The notes: generated by a model from the sequence alone, not told the origin. 64,000 nt of DNA from an uncultured Lachnospiraceae bacterium (GCA_900318375.1 ONKG01000007.1:1-64000), one strand, 5' to 3'; shown: positions 24,898 through 33,736, counted from the first letter of the stretch. Program-made: numbers and translations.

Positions 24898-27468
24898 TCA
24901 ATCCTTTTCCTCATCGTCAAAAGCCATTTTCTTCCTTTGTATTTCCCCGAGAACAAATGAGGTGATCAATATGGTAAACGAAATAATGGCCGGCATTAAA
25001 TAGATAAAGATATCTGTATCGTCCCCTGTCTCCGGCGAGCCGGATTTTTTTCCTGATTTTCCTTCTGGTGAGATGGATGTTGGTGCTTCCGGTTCGTTGG
25101 ATTCAATGGTTTTGCCCTGCATTGTCTTTCCTCTGGCAAAGGCTTTATTTACGATCTTTCCATTCTGGATGTCGTCTGTGGTGATCTCATAGGTAGCATA
25201 TGCCGTCACCCTTTCGCCGGGTGAAAGATAGCCTTCCCCGGTCCTGCTGTCCGTGCTCTCTTCCCAGTCATACTCGATCCGGGAAAGTCCTTCCATCTGG
25301 TCGATGACTTCAATATCCCGAAGCGTCACATTGCCGGAATTTGTTACGGTAAACGAATACTGGATGGCCGCACCCGCTCTTGCGTCGCTGATCTGCTGGA
25401 CATTAGCCTTCTTTGAAAAGTCAATGGAAGCTGTCCCCTTTAGGATCACCTCCGAAGTCTGCTCGTCCTCCACCGCATCCCTGTTGGCGGTCTGCGCGCT
25501 TGCCTCAGTCTTACGAACCAGCTTTCCAGTATCGATATCATCCTGTGTAACGGTATAAGTCACTGTGACCGGGACTGTTTCCCCTTCAGAAAGGATGTTT
25601 TCCCCAGTATCAGGATCGGAAGACCTGTTCCAGGCAACGGTCAGATCCGCATCATCGTCCAGGATCTCACTGACTTCAACATCCTTGAGCAGTTCAGAAC
25701 CACTGTTTTTGACCTTCATGGAAAGCTCCAATGTATCGCCCGCAGACAGTCCGGCTGCCTTTTCCGGTTCCTCTTCATAGCTGATCAAAATTGACGCCCT
25801 GGATTCGGCAGACTCGGCCATGGATTCTTCGGTGTCTGAAAGAGAAGCTTTTTCTGTATTCGTATTTATTTCTGCATCCGTGTCTGAATCTGTATCTTTA
25901 CCTGCATCTGCGGTGCTATCAGGATCAGTCGGATCTTCCTCATTCGTCTTATCCTTTTCAGGCACTTCTTCAGACTTAATCCTGCTGAAGTCTGCAAAAA
26001 TATTTGTTGAACAGTTCGTCCCGCCCCAGGCAAACTGAATGTTTGCGCTGTTAACAGGAAGGATTACCGCACCCGGCTGCCCATTCCCTTCCAGATAACC
26101 GGAGGGTGAAACTGAAACTGATGTATCCTCGCAGCAGAGTGCTTTGCCTGTAAAGCCTGACAGCATCGCCACACGTTCCCGGTCACATGTTTCACTTGCA
26201 GGATCTCCGAAGACTTCGTCCAGATCGGGAATAAAGAGGAAGGTCCTGGGTTCATCAACGCTGTTTCCTTCGTGCGATACGATACGGGCGGACCATTTTT
26301 CCGAAGCCCTTACATCCACTGCTTCAGCCTCGTTTTCTCTGTCTGCATCATTTCCATCCGTGCTGGCAGGAATCGTCCTTGCCACAGCCCTGAAAGTGTG
26401 ATCATCAGAAACAGAGGAGACAGCGATCTTGCCGGAAGCACCTTCCCTGGACTCTTCAGGAAGTTCAATTCTGGCTTCATCGAGGGTCAGGATCAGATCC
26501 ACCTTTTCCCCGTCTGATGTACTGCCGGCATTTCGGATGACGTACTCTACGACGTTTTCATATACGCCAGATCCATCTTTTATAGATGCCGTCTCTATGG
26601 CCACCGCGGTTCCATCCTCCGTCTTCTCTATATCGAAGCTGTCATTCTGGATATTGGCTGAGTATTCTGTACCCTTTAAGTCGAAGAAAATGGATGTTCC
26701 TGCCTCAAAGAAGTCTTTTTCCCTTTCCAGGAAACCGTCGACTGATTCACCGAATCCTGCCCACTCATCTGCCGGAATCCTGACAATCTCGGGAGTGATC
26801 GTCCCGGAGAAATCATTGTTGCCATAGGTGCTGAAAACATCGCTGTTTTCGTCTTCGTTATCCTGTTCTGGATCCTCTTCATTTGAAGCTTCTGCTGATT
26901 CCGAATCCGTATCACCCGTGCCAGATGTCTCCCTGTCAACATCCTCCTGATCCTCAGAGCTGTTATCTGCAGCTTCTGCGCTGTCTGCATCTTCATCTGT
27001 TACAGTTTCGCTCAGATCCCTGCCTGCGTTAGTGTCTGCTGTCTTGGATTCGTCGGCAACTGTATGAGAATCCGGGTTTGATCCATCGTCCGTCCTTCCA
27101 GAAGAGGATTCATCTTTTTGAGAATCCACTGCAGGCGATTTTGATGCATATTCGCTTTTTGTCAGACTTTGAAAAGCGCTGGCGTCTTCCACAGCACTTT
27201 CCTTATCACTGGGGACAGGAAATGCAACAGCGTTCTGGGAATCAGCTGCACATGTGCTCCCTGCATCCGCAGTGGTACTTCCGGTGTTGCTGTAATCTGC
27301 CGAAAGAGGAAAAGGACTGTCTACCTGTTCAGAATCTGATATACGGTAGTTTCCCTGTGCTATTGGATTTGCGAGACTTCCTGCTGCGCTTATCACAACC
27401 GGGGAGAGGATCAACAGCGCTGAGACGGCTGCCATACCTGCCCGGATCCGCAGCTTTGAAAAGTCCAT
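24898..27468 (-). CDS. Cell-wall-anchored surface protein with DUF11-type repeats
   Basis: A protein of about 856 residues; an upstream ATG at 27543 is also plausible (AGGTGA before it). From 27468 it starts with a clean signal peptide (RIRAGMAAVSALLILSPVVISAAG). It then has a low-complexity Ser/Asp/Glu-rich stalk (about 40-210), an unassigned globular region (about 220-500) containing two cysteine motifs (ALCCED, GGTNCSTN), and two DUF11-like repeats (NSGSELLKDVEVSEI and NSGNVTLRDIEVIDQ). The end is SPETGDD, a membrane span and a charged tail, a sortase-type anchor like that of the giant neighbour. The two share a stalk composition and anchor style and probably act together on the cell surface. 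Confidence 0.85.
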   Translation of the reverse strand: MDFSKLRIRAGMAAVSALLILSPVVISAAGSLANPIAQGNYRISDSEQVDSPFPLSADYSNTGSTTADAGSTCAADSQNAVAFPVPSDKESAVEDASAFQSLTKSEYASKSPAVDSQKDESSSGRTDDGSNPDSHTVADESKTADTNAGRDLSETVTDEDADSAEAADNSSEDQEDVDRETSGTGDTDSESAEASNEEDPEQDNEDENSDVFSTYGNNDFSGTITPEIVRIPADEWAGFGESVDGFLEREKDFFEAGTSIFFDLKGTEYSANIQNDSFDIEKTEDGTAVAIETASIKDGSGVYENVVEYVIRNAGSTSDGEKVDLILTLDEARIELPEESREGASGKIAVSSVSDDHTFRAVARTIPASTDGNDADRENEAEAVDVRASEKWSARIVSHEGNSVDEPRTFLFIPDLDEVFGDPASETCDRERVAMLSGFTGKALCCEDTSVSVSPSGYLEGNGQPGAVILPVNSANIQFAWGGTNCSTNIFADFSRIKSEEVPEKDKTNEEDPTDPDSTADAGKDTDSDTDAEINTNTEKASLSDTEESMAESAESRASILISYEEEPEKAAGLSAGDTLELSMKVKNSGSELLKDVEVSEILDDDADLTVAWNRSSDPDTGENILSEGETVPVTVTYTVTQDDIDTGKLVRKTEASAQTANRDAVEDEQTSEVILKGTASIDFSKKANVQQISDARAGAAIQYSFTVTNSGNVTLRDIEVIDQMEGLSRIEYDWEESTDSRTGEGYLSPGERVTAYATYEITTDDIQNGKIVNKAFARGKTMQGKTIESNEPEAPTSISPEGKSGKKSGSPETGDDTDIFIYLMPAIISFTILITSFVLGEIQRKKMAFDDEEKD

Positions 27469-27543
27469 AGCTGTGTCCTCTTTTTTGATTTCTTTGTTGT
27501 TTTTCCTGAAAAAAAAATCATTCTTTTTGTGTTTTCTTCTCAT

Positions 27544-27915
27544 CTCACTTCACCTGTTCACTTTCTGTTACAGCCTTCTTTTTCTACCGGAATTGCTTCC
27601 CTCTAAATGTCAGGAGTCGGTAATGCCGGCAGCGTCCTCCCGGAGAATTAAGTAAAGCCAATTTCCCCGGGAGGCGTTTGAAGCCCGGGATCTATGTCCC
27701 GGCCTCGGTATGAAAGGAATGCAGTTCTGCATTTCTTTCATGATTCATCACAGTTTTTCCGCATAGGCGCAGCTGAAGAAATGGCAGGGTTTTGTGCTGC
27801 CGTACATAAAACCCTGCGCATTTTTAGTAGCCAGTATATGAATTAGATATGGTCTGAAAGATGTGGTCTCCGACAGTCTGTGCCGAAAGCGTAAAAGAAC
27901 TGTGTGATTAACTCT
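27544..27915. other. Structured leader upstream of the second surface protein
   Basis: Two strong hairpins lie in this 372-bp gap: GCAGGGTTTT/AAAACCCTGC at 27784-27817 and ATGAAAG-AATGCAG/CTGCATT-CTTTCAT at 27711-27742. A CCCGGG-rich paired region follows near 27665-27705. The first may end upstream transcription; together they look like an attenuator or RNA regulatory leader. Confidence 0.5.
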
Positions 27916-28362
27916 TTAGTGCCTTCTGTAATACTGATGTTCAAACTGACAGTGGATCATCAGGACTCCCAGGTTTCTTTGTAATCTCTTCAAACGGTCC
28001 TTTACCCGTTTTTCCATTTTTTCCGCCCTGGCCCGGCTGATTCCAAGCATCAGTCCTGTGTCTTTGCTGTTCAGTCCTTTGTAATAGCGGTAATAAATCA
28101 GGCTCTGTTCCTCGTTGGAAAAGTTGCCCAAAGCCCGCTCGAACATTCTTAACTTCCTTTGGCTCTGTTCACTTCCTTCTGGTTCCTGCTGCCGACCTGG
28201 TGCCGGCGGCGTTTTCCCCATTTCCTGTATTTGCTCTTTTTTGTATCCGTCATAATTTCCTCTCTGCAGCCAGGACAGGAACAGCTCCCGCCGGACCTCG
28301 ATCCTGGAACCGTCCTCCATTTCAAAAAAATAACTGCTGCAAACTCTGGGCTTTTGACCCAT
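27916..28362 (-). CDS. Sigma-70 region 4-like regulator
   Basis: A 148-residue protein. The C-terminal half (ERALGNFSNEEQSLIYYRYYKGLNSKDTGLMLGISRARAEKMEKRV, about 78-122) is a sigma region 4-type helix-turn-helix without a visible region 2. The N-terminus (YFFEMEDGSRIEVRRELF) resembles the start of sigma-like proteins in conjugative transposons. AAGGAG lies before the ATG. It is the gene nearest upstream of the surface protein genes on the same strand and could activate them. Target promoters are unknown. Confidence 0.75.
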   Translation of the reverse strand: MGQKPRVCSSYFFEMEDGSRIEVRRELFLSWLQRGNYDGYKKEQIQEMGKTPPAPGRQQEPEGSEQSQRKLRMFERALGNFSNEEQSLIYYRYYKGLNSKDTGLMLGISRARAEKMEKRVKDRLKRLQRNLGVLMIHCQFEHQYYRRH

Positions 28363-28449
28363 GTTGTTCTCCTTATCCAGCGTTTCACTGCCTGTTATTT
28401 CGTAGTTCCGAAGTCAGGACCTGCAGCGAAATGATCTGTACATTTTGCT

Positions 28450-29130
28450 TCAATTCCTATGGGGATGCCTTTCGGGATCTGTCTTCAGGACACCCGACTT
28501 CCTGATCTTTGCCCTCGCCCGCGTGAGCGTCTTTGAAATCATAGATTTTGAATACCCCATTTCTTTTCCCACCTCTGTTTCTGTCTTCTGAAGGATGCAG
28601 CAATCCCACACGACCTTTTTTTCTCTGTCTGTCAGGACGGAAAACGCAGCTTCCAACATTTGGTTTTCCCAGGATCTCTCAAACACTTCATCCGCACCCG
28701 TTTCCTTCTCACGCTTCGTGTGAAGTGTTTTCTTCCTTATTCCCGTATCCATGTTTTTCAGGATCCTGTCTTCTCCGGCAAGATAAAGGGCAAGCTGCCA
28801 CTCCTCCTGATCCAGTGAAAGCCTCTTTTCCGGGCTTTCTCCCGAACCGCCGGTCCCTGTCTCCTGATGTCTTCGAAAGCCCCTCTCATGAATGTCTCTT
28901 TCAATCTCACCGAACGTATAGTATCCGGCTGCAGAAATCGGAAAGACCGTCTTGTGCCTGCCGATCATGCAAACCACATATCCGTTCCTGTAGACTGTGA
29001 TTCGGGCATCATGGCCGATGGAGATGGATTCATATACTTCCTCATTCTCCCGGAGCTTCTTCTCGCTTGGAACTTCCTGCCCTGCCTTCGGGATTTCCAC
29101 CTGCCTCTTTAACTGCTCCAATGTTTTCAC
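28450..29130 (-). CDS. Second sigma-region-4-like regulator
   Basis: A protein of about 226 residues. I prefer a GTG start at 29130, since AAAGGTGG is well spaced before it. The C-terminal region (AAFSVLTDREKKVVWDCCILQKTETEVGKEMGYSKSMISKTLTRARAKIRK, about 160-210) is a sigma region 4 helix-turn-helix. The middle (ISIGHDARITVYRNGYVVCMIG) forms a predicted beta-rich domain of unknown role. It is 87 bp upstream of the other sigma-like gene. Two such proteins in tandem suggest a regulatory switch for the surface or transfer genes. Confidence 0.72.
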   Translation of the reverse strand: MKTLEQLKRQVEIPKAGQEVPSEKKLRENEEVYESISIGHDARITVYRNGYVVCMIGRHKTVFPISAAGYYTFGEIERDIHERGFRRHQETGTGGSGESPEKRLSLDQEEWQLALYLAGEDRILKNMDTGIRKKTLHTKREKETGADEVFERSWENQMLEAAFSVLTDREKKVVWDCCILQKTETEVGKEMGYSKSMISKTLTRARAKIRKSGVLKTDPERHPHRN

Positions 29131-29523
29131 TGCTGCCACCTTTCCCGGGCAGCATGGAGCAATTCCTGATTCCTCCTATTCCAGCAACATCTTCCGATGA
29201 ATAGAGGCAGTTTTCTGATCGAAGCTGTCATTTATGACAGCTGAAAAAAGCTCATGGCATGCCCGTTTTTTTTAACGGGCATGGCGTGCGCTGTATGGAC
29301 CGTATACCCTGGTGCGTGCTGTGCTGGACAGCAGCTAACCGGAAGGACTGTTATGTCAGATAGCCATAACTTCCCCTGTCCATACAATATGCTTTTGTTG
29401 CAGTTTTATCCCCGCCCCATGCGGGGGATCTTTCCTCCCTTCACCCCATATCCGGGGTATTTCACTTTTTTCATATGCCATGCTGCACCAGAGTCAGCCT
29501 GAGAGCATAGAAATATTGCTTTG
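29131..29523. other. Gap with hairpins between XRE and sigma-like genes
   Basis: It holds AGCTGTCA/TGACAGCT (29223-29242), GCCCGT/ACGGGC around a T-run (29261-29280), and a CCCGCCCCATGCGGGG-type stem near 29412. No gene is seen. The T-run inside the second stem makes it an unusual terminator candidate. Confidence 0.5.
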
Positions 29524-29883
29524 TTATTTTTCCCTCTCTTCAAGGGCATTGAGGAGCGCAATCATTGTCTTTGCCACCACCTTCTGGTCTTCGTCCTCAA
29601 GATGCCTGAAACGCAGGAAGACCTGTTCGTCCCCGCCTGCTTCTTTCACCTTTGATACTTCCAAACCAATCAGGTAATTGGCATCCGCATCCAGCGCAAG
29701 CAGGATTCTGCGGAATTTGTTTATAGAGGTTGAAGATTGGCCGCATTCCAGGCGGCTCAGGGTATTGATGCTGATCCCGGCCCTTTCTGCCAGCTGCTCC
29801 TGTGACAGATGCAGCTCCAGTCTGCGCCTTCGTATCCGTTCTCCAATCTCCAGGTACTCCTCGGACAAAGTCCGATATTCCAA
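29524..29883 (-). CDS. XRE-family transcriptional regulator
   Basis: A protein of about 119 residues. Residues 10-65 (EIGERIRRRRLELHLSQEQL followed by AERAGISINTLSRLECGQSS) are a classic XRE/Cro helix-turn-helix. I place the start at a TTG at 29883 because AGGGAGG lies upstream; the longer frame to 30006 merely translates the tandem repeats there. The C-terminal tail (LRFRHLEDEDQKVVAKTMIALLNALEER) is helical, probably for dimers. Seven palindromic repeats directly upstream are likely binding sites for this or for a Rep/Par protein. Confidence 0.82.
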   Translation of the reverse strand: MEYRTLSEEYLEIGERIRRRRLELHLSQEQLAERAGISINTLSRLECGQSSTSINKFRRILLALDADANYLIGLEVSKVKEAGGDEQVFLRFRHLEDEDQKVVAKTMIALLNALEEREK

Positions 29884-29912
29884 TGCTGCATCGTTCCTCC
29901 CTTCTATTGACC

Positions 29913-30196
29913 GAAACTTTGGACCATGATGGTCTGAAGTTGTTTTTTCCTGAAACTTTGGACCACGATGGTCTGAAGTTGTTTTTTTTCTGAAACTTTG
30001 GACCACGGTGGTCTGAAGTTGTTTTTTCCCTGAAACTTTGGACCACGATGGTCTGAAGTTGTTTTTTTCTGAAACTTAGGACCACGATGGTCTGAAGTTG
30101 GATTTCCCTGACACTTTGGACCACGATGGTCCAAAGATAAATTGCAACCTCCGGCAGAAACACAACAGGGAACTTTGGACCACAATGGTCCAAAGT
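29913..30196. repeat. Seven palindromic repeats, mostly 39-40 bp apart
   Basis: Copies begin near 29913, 29952, 29992, 30032, 30071, 30110 and 30169. The core is CTTTGGACCA-NNN-TGGTCC/TAAG; the two rightmost copies are nearly perfect palindromes, the others have TCTGAAG on one side. Five are joined by T-rich linkers. They lie between the XRE gene and the rep operon and resemble a centromere, iteron set or multi-site operator. Confidence 0.85.
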
Positions 30197-30353
30197 TCCC
30201 TGCAGGTTGATGCGTTGCGCACCCTGCTATGAAGTTGTATTCCTTACACAGTTGGTGTAATGCCATATGTGAGCGCTGTATTGTTTTCCTGTACCCCCTC
30301 AATGACAGCATTCATTATGCTGCTGTCGGATGAATCCACAATATCCATCATCA

Positions 30354-30716
30354 TTATGCCCGGGCCATTCTGGCTCTCTCGATCATGAATGCAAGGCAGC
30401 CTGCGATAGCCTGGATTATCATACAGATCAGATAGAAAACTGCGCGCAGTATCTGCCATGCCAGTATGAAGATGCCAAGCACTCCGCCGACAAGTACATT
30501 TCCGAACAGGATACCTACGGAATCGGTGAAGGGATGGCTCCTGGGGATGACATACATGCACATGTGAGAGATCCCGAAAGGAACGCCCATCAGCCAGATC
30601 AGGAGCGGCCAGTTTGTTACTCCTTCTTCTGTGCAAAACGGATAAAGGATGTATGCAAGCAATGCAGCTCCGCATAGCGGCAGAAATACTTTCTTCAGGA
30701 ATTTTTCAGTCATCAT
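30354..30716 (-). CDS. DUF6050-like membrane protein
   Basis: A 120-residue protein with three hydrophobic segments (VFLPLCGAALLAYILYPF, WPLLIWLMGVPFGISHMCMYV, SVGILFGNVLVGGVLGIFILAWQILRAV). It resembles the small DUF6050 membrane proteins encoded next to Rep in Clostridia elements; the family assignment is from memory. Its start overlaps the rep stop (ATGA), so it is translationally coupled to rep. Function unknown. Confidence 0.65.
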   Translation of the reverse strand: MMTEKFLKKVFLPLCGAALLAYILYPFCTEEGVTNWPLLIWLMGVPFGISHMCMYVIPRSHPFTDSVGILFGNVLVGGVLGIFILAWQILRAVFYLICMIIQAIAGCLAFMIERARMARA

Positions 30717-31840
30717 TCTTCACCTCCGAAAACATCATAGTTGGCTTCCGCCTGGTAGTAATGCCCTATTGTCAGCACTGAATTGTACAGGGCTGTCAGC
30801 ATGTATGCGCGGATGTTATTGACTTTCCTGTAGTTATTCCGCATGGTCCATCGGACATAGTCAATGTGGTCCCTGCGGATCCTGTAATAGTGCTCCTTGA
30901 CCAGCACAGCCGGCATTTCATTCCCGTTGATCCTCAGTACAGCTGTATCCGGCATTCTCAGGACATCCACGATCATCTCTACGAGTTCATCCACCTCCTC
31001 TCTGGCGTCCTCATCCTCTCCCTGGAAGCTTTGATAATCAACCCTTTCCCGCACATAGTTGCGGATCCCATCAATCACATCCGTCTCTGTAGGCGGCACA
31101 AATACACCGGGTACAGCAGTATCCCCGGATTGATTGATAGATTGAGTCTCACTCTTTTCAGTCTTGTTATATTCAGTCTTATTAGGGTCTAATTTCTGGA
31201 CTTCCTGAAGTCTGTTTTCTGGACTTCCTGAAGTCCAGTTTTTAGACTTCTGGTGGTCTAATTTCTGGACTTCTGGTGGTCTAATTTCTAGACTTTCTGA
31301 AGTCCAGTTTTTAGACTTCTGGTGGTCTAATTTCTGGACTTCCTGAGGTCTAATTTCTTGACCTCCAGAAGTCCAATTTTTAGACTTCTTTGTAGAATCA
31401 GGCTTTCGCGGCTCTTCTGTGTTGTTTAACGTATTTTCCATATCGTTATTACGTTCTCTTTCAATCGGAGCCATAAAGTTTTTTACGTAAAAAACATTTG
31501 CTTTTCCCAACCCGGGGCGGCTCTTTTCAATCAGGCCAATCCCCTGTTCAGTGTCAAGTTCATGAACAAGGTTCACTGCAGTCTGTTTGCTGCACTGTAT
31601 CAGTTCACGAATGTCGCTGAGCGGAAACACGATATAGACTTTGCCTTCCTCGTCCAGCCACTCGTTTTTCGTTGACAGTGACATCCTGTCGAGCATGAGT
31701 CCATACAGGACTTTCGCCTCACAGGACAAGCCTTTGAAACGTTCTTCGGTGAACATGACTTTCGGAATACGGTAAAAGGAATAGCTTTCTGCCTGCTGCC
31801 CGTAAAAGTATTCAAAACCAGATGGTTGCAGCATGCTCAT
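30713..31840 (-). CDS. RepA_N-type replication initiator
   Basis: A 375-residue protein. The N-terminus (FYRIPKVMFTEERFKGLSCEAKVLYGLMLDRM, residues 22-53) is the hallmark of the RepA_N/replication initiator A winged-helix domain. The C-terminal domain (about 250-365) resembles DUF6017 of the same proteins. The linker carries three 23-residue repeats containing KSKNWTS and QKLD, which arise from 23-bp DNA repeats. In RepA_N plasmids the origin is known to lie inside rep, so these repeats are probably the origin iterons. The start overlaps the parB stop by 4 bp, with AAGGAGG upstream. It would allow the excised circle to replicate. Confidence 0.9.
   Translation of the reverse strand: MSMLQPSGFEYFYGQQAESYSFYRIPKVMFTEERFKGLSCEAKVLYGLMLDRMSLSTKNEWLDEEGKVYIVFPLSDIRELIQCSKQTAVNLVHELDTEQGIGLIEKSRPGLGKANVFYVKNFMAPIERERNNDMENTLNNTEEPRKPDSTKKSKNWTSGGQEIRPQEVQKLDHQKSKNWTSESLEIRPPEVQKLDHQKSKNWTSGSPENRLQEVQKLDPNKTEYNKTEKSETQSINQSGDTAVPGVFVPPTETDVIDGIRNYVRERVDYQSFQGEDEDAREEVDELVEMIVDVLRMPDTAVLRINGNEMPAVLVKEHYYRIRRDHIDYVRWTMRNNYRKVNNIRAYMLTALYNSVLTIGHYYQAEANYDVFGGEE
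31198..31381. repeat. Eight 23-bp iterons inside rep
   Basis: Units start at 31198, 31221, 31244, 31267, 31290, 31313, 31336 and 31359, each exactly 23 bp, with partial copies on both sides. The core is palindromic, for example GGACTTC-CT-GAAGTCC, followed by a T-rich linker. Because 23 is not a multiple of 3, the protein repeats only every 23 residues. Candidate replication origin. Confidence 0.92.
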
Positions 31841-32739
31841 GCACCTCCTTCCTGCTTAGATTTCCAATCTTTCAGGAGCCCGAGGATAATCTCCTCTATT
31901 TCCCTTTTCTCAGTTTCAGGCGGGAAGAATTCCATGATCCGCCTGTAAGGTATCGCTATACCTGTTTCTGCCTTTTTCCTGTCCACCAAAATTTCAAAGA
32001 TTTTTTGTTCATCCAGCGTCCCGGCTGCGCTGTTCTCACGCAGCTGATCCGCCTGTTTTTTGTTCGGGTACAGCAGGATCGTCTCAATCGTTTTCTCAAG
32101 GAGTATCTGCTCATTTTCAGGAAGATAGGAGAGCTGTTCTCCGCAGACAACAGTGATCTTTCCTGTGTCGACCTGTCTGAGCAGGCTGTCCCTGAGATAT
32201 GAAAGTCGAATGTAGCGCTTGACCGTGGTACCGCTGTCGCCGGCGGCTTCCCCGACAGCATCTGCCGTATTCTTTTTCCCCCGTGCGCCCTGGTGCTTTA
32301 AGGCGTCATATTTCATCCGGTATGCCCTGGCCTTTTCACTGGGGAGGATATCTTCCCGCTGGATGTTGGAATCCACCATGACGACGACCGCTTCATCATC
32401 TGAATAGTCGCGGACAAACATGGGCATTTCCGTAAGCCCTGCCAGTTCGCAGGCACGCCTGCGGCGGTGGCCGGAGATGATCTCATAACCGCCTCCGCTG
32501 TCCTGAGGACGCTTACGGGCAATACCGGGGACGAGGACGCCGTACTTTTTAATGCTCTCCACGGTTTCCTGCATTTTTTCATCGTCCAAAACCCGGAACG
32601 GATGGCCTGCGAACTCATAGAGTTCTGACAATGGGATCATCCTTACGCGGTCTTCCTTTCCCATGTCTTCCTGATCTCCGAAAAGACTTTCGAAGCTGTC
32701 CAGAACGATCTTGGAAGCGCTGCTTTCCTTATTTTTCAT
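31837..32739 (-). CDS. parB: ParB-family partition protein
   Basis: A protein of 300 residues. The ParB N-terminal nuclease-like domain shows VRMIPLSELYEFAGHPFRVLDD, YGVLVPGIARKR, ISGHRRRRACELAG and DSNIQREDILPSEKARAY (about residues 30-140), followed by a helix-turn-helix (GEAAGDSGTTVKRYIRL). These are the CTP-binding and parS-binding parts of ParB. The start at 32739 lies inside the end of parA, with AAGGAGG upstream. It acts with ParA to segregate the element. No parS was confirmed; the repeats at 29913-30196 are a candidate. Confidence 0.93.
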   Translation of the reverse strand: MKNKESSASKIVLDSFESLFGDQEDMGKEDRVRMIPLSELYEFAGHPFRVLDDEKMQETVESIKKYGVLVPGIARKRPQDSGGGYEIISGHRRRRACELAGLTEMPMFVRDYSDDEAVVVMVDSNIQREDILPSEKARAYRMKYDALKHQGARGKKNTADAVGEAAGDSGTTVKRYIRLSYLRDSLLRQVDTGKITVVCGEQLSYLPENEQILLEKTIETILLYPNKKQADQLRENSAAGTLDEQKIFEILVDRKKAETGIAIPYRRIMEFFPPETEKREIEEIILGLLKDWKSKQEGGA

Positions 32740-33508
32740 TGTCGAGCACCTCCTTCGTAAGTTCCAGATAGGCTGCTGCGGCCTTGCCGTTAGCATCGTG
32801 TCTGTAGATGCTGACGCCTTCCGCCGGCGTCTCCTCCAGCCGGACTGTATAAGGGATGAATTTCCGGAAAATATGGATCTTGTCCCCATAGCTGTTCCGA
32901 AGCATTTCCATTGTCTCACGCGCGTACTTTGTCCGTGGGTTGACCATGGTTATGAGAACCCCTTCAATGGTAAGGTCCGGGTTAATCTGCCTGCGGATCT
33001 TGCCGATTGTCCGAATCAGCTCCTGAAGCCCGTCCAGGGCGAGCTTTGCCGCCTGGACGGGAATGAGTACACTGTCCGCACAGGCAAGGGCATTGATCGT
33101 CATCAGTCCCAGAGACGGGGCGCAGTCGAGAAGGATGTAGTCATAGTCTGGACGCAGCCCGGATACGTACTCCTTCAGGATCAACTCCCTGCTCATGACA
33201 TTGACGAGGGCCAGCTCCACACCTTTGAGTGTTTCATTGGCCGGAACCAGATCCACACCTTCCCGGTGGTGGAGGATGGGATCCTGGATCTCATCCTCCT
33301 CGATAATAGATGCCATGACTGTGGCGATTGAGGGCTCAAGCAGGGACGGCTTCCTGAATCCGAGGCTTGCCGTCAGGCTTCCCTGACTGTCACAGTCCAG
33401 GAGCAGGACTCTCTTTCCCTGCTTTGCGAGTCCAATCCCGAGATTTACAGCTGTGGTGGACTTACCCACTCCGCCTTTCATATTTACGATTGAAATGATT
33501 CTGCACAT
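32729..33508 (-). CDS. parA: ParA-family partition ATPase
   Basis: A 259-residue protein. KGGVGKSTTAVNLG near residue 11 is the deviant Walker A motif of ParA/Soj. DCDSQGSLTASLG and YDYILLDCAPSLGLMTINAL (about residue 120) are the A' and Walker B regions. It would position the element by ATP-dependent DNA binding, stimulated by ParB. It overlaps parB by 11 bp and follows the DUF3970-like gene by 15 bp in one operon with rep. Confidence 0.95.
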   Translation of the reverse strand: MCRIISIVNMKGGVGKSTTAVNLGIGLAKQGKRVLLLDCDSQGSLTASLGFRKPSLLEPSIATVMASIIEEDEIQDPILHHREGVDLVPANETLKGVELALVNVMSRELILKEYVSGLRPDYDYILLDCAPSLGLMTINALACADSVLIPVQAAKLALDGLQELIRTIGKIRRQINPDLTIEGVLITMVNPRTKYARETMEMLRNSYGDKIHIFRKFIPYTVRLEETPAEGVSIYRHDANGKAAAAYLELTKEVLDNEK

Positions 33509-33523
33509 GTTCTCACCTGTCCT

Positions 33524-33736
33524 TTAGGCTTTTCCCTTGATTTCCTGTTCGTTGCCACCGGTGCCTTCTGAAGGGTCTGCAATACAGACCTCCCCCATCA
33601 TCCTGAAATGCCGGTTCGATGTCCGGATCGGAAGAATGCGGGAGACGTTCTCGAGGCGGAGATTCTGATCCTCCTCCAGATGCCTGCGGAACCAGACCAG
33701 TTCGTCGGGTGTTCCCATCCAGCGAAGCTTAATCAT
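33524..33736 (-). CDS. Small DUF3970-like protein
   Basis: A 70-residue protein starting MIKLRWMGTPDELVWFRRHL, with beta-alpha character and AAAGGAGG before the ATG. It resembles the short DUF3970-type proteins that precede parA in Tn1549-like elements. Function unknown. Fifteen bases separate it from parA. Confidence 0.65.
   Translation of the reverse strand: MIKLRWMGTPDELVWFRRHLEEDQNLRLENVSRILPIRTSNRHFRMMGEVCIADPSEGTGGNEQEIKGKA

Noticed and set aside
29913..30196. CRISPR array.
   Set aside because: Linkers between repeats are near-identical T-rich sequence, not unique spacers, and no cas gene is present.
29884..30311. Open frames reading through the 39-40 bp repeats (FRKKTTSDHRGPKFQ-type peptides).
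   Set aside because: They translate the DNA repeat in several frames, with no start signal; the repeat is better explained as a binding array.
30244..30675. A minus-strand frame overlapping the DUF6050-like gene.
   Set aside because: It lies in a different frame within a clear membrane protein gene coupled to rep and has no ribosome binding site.
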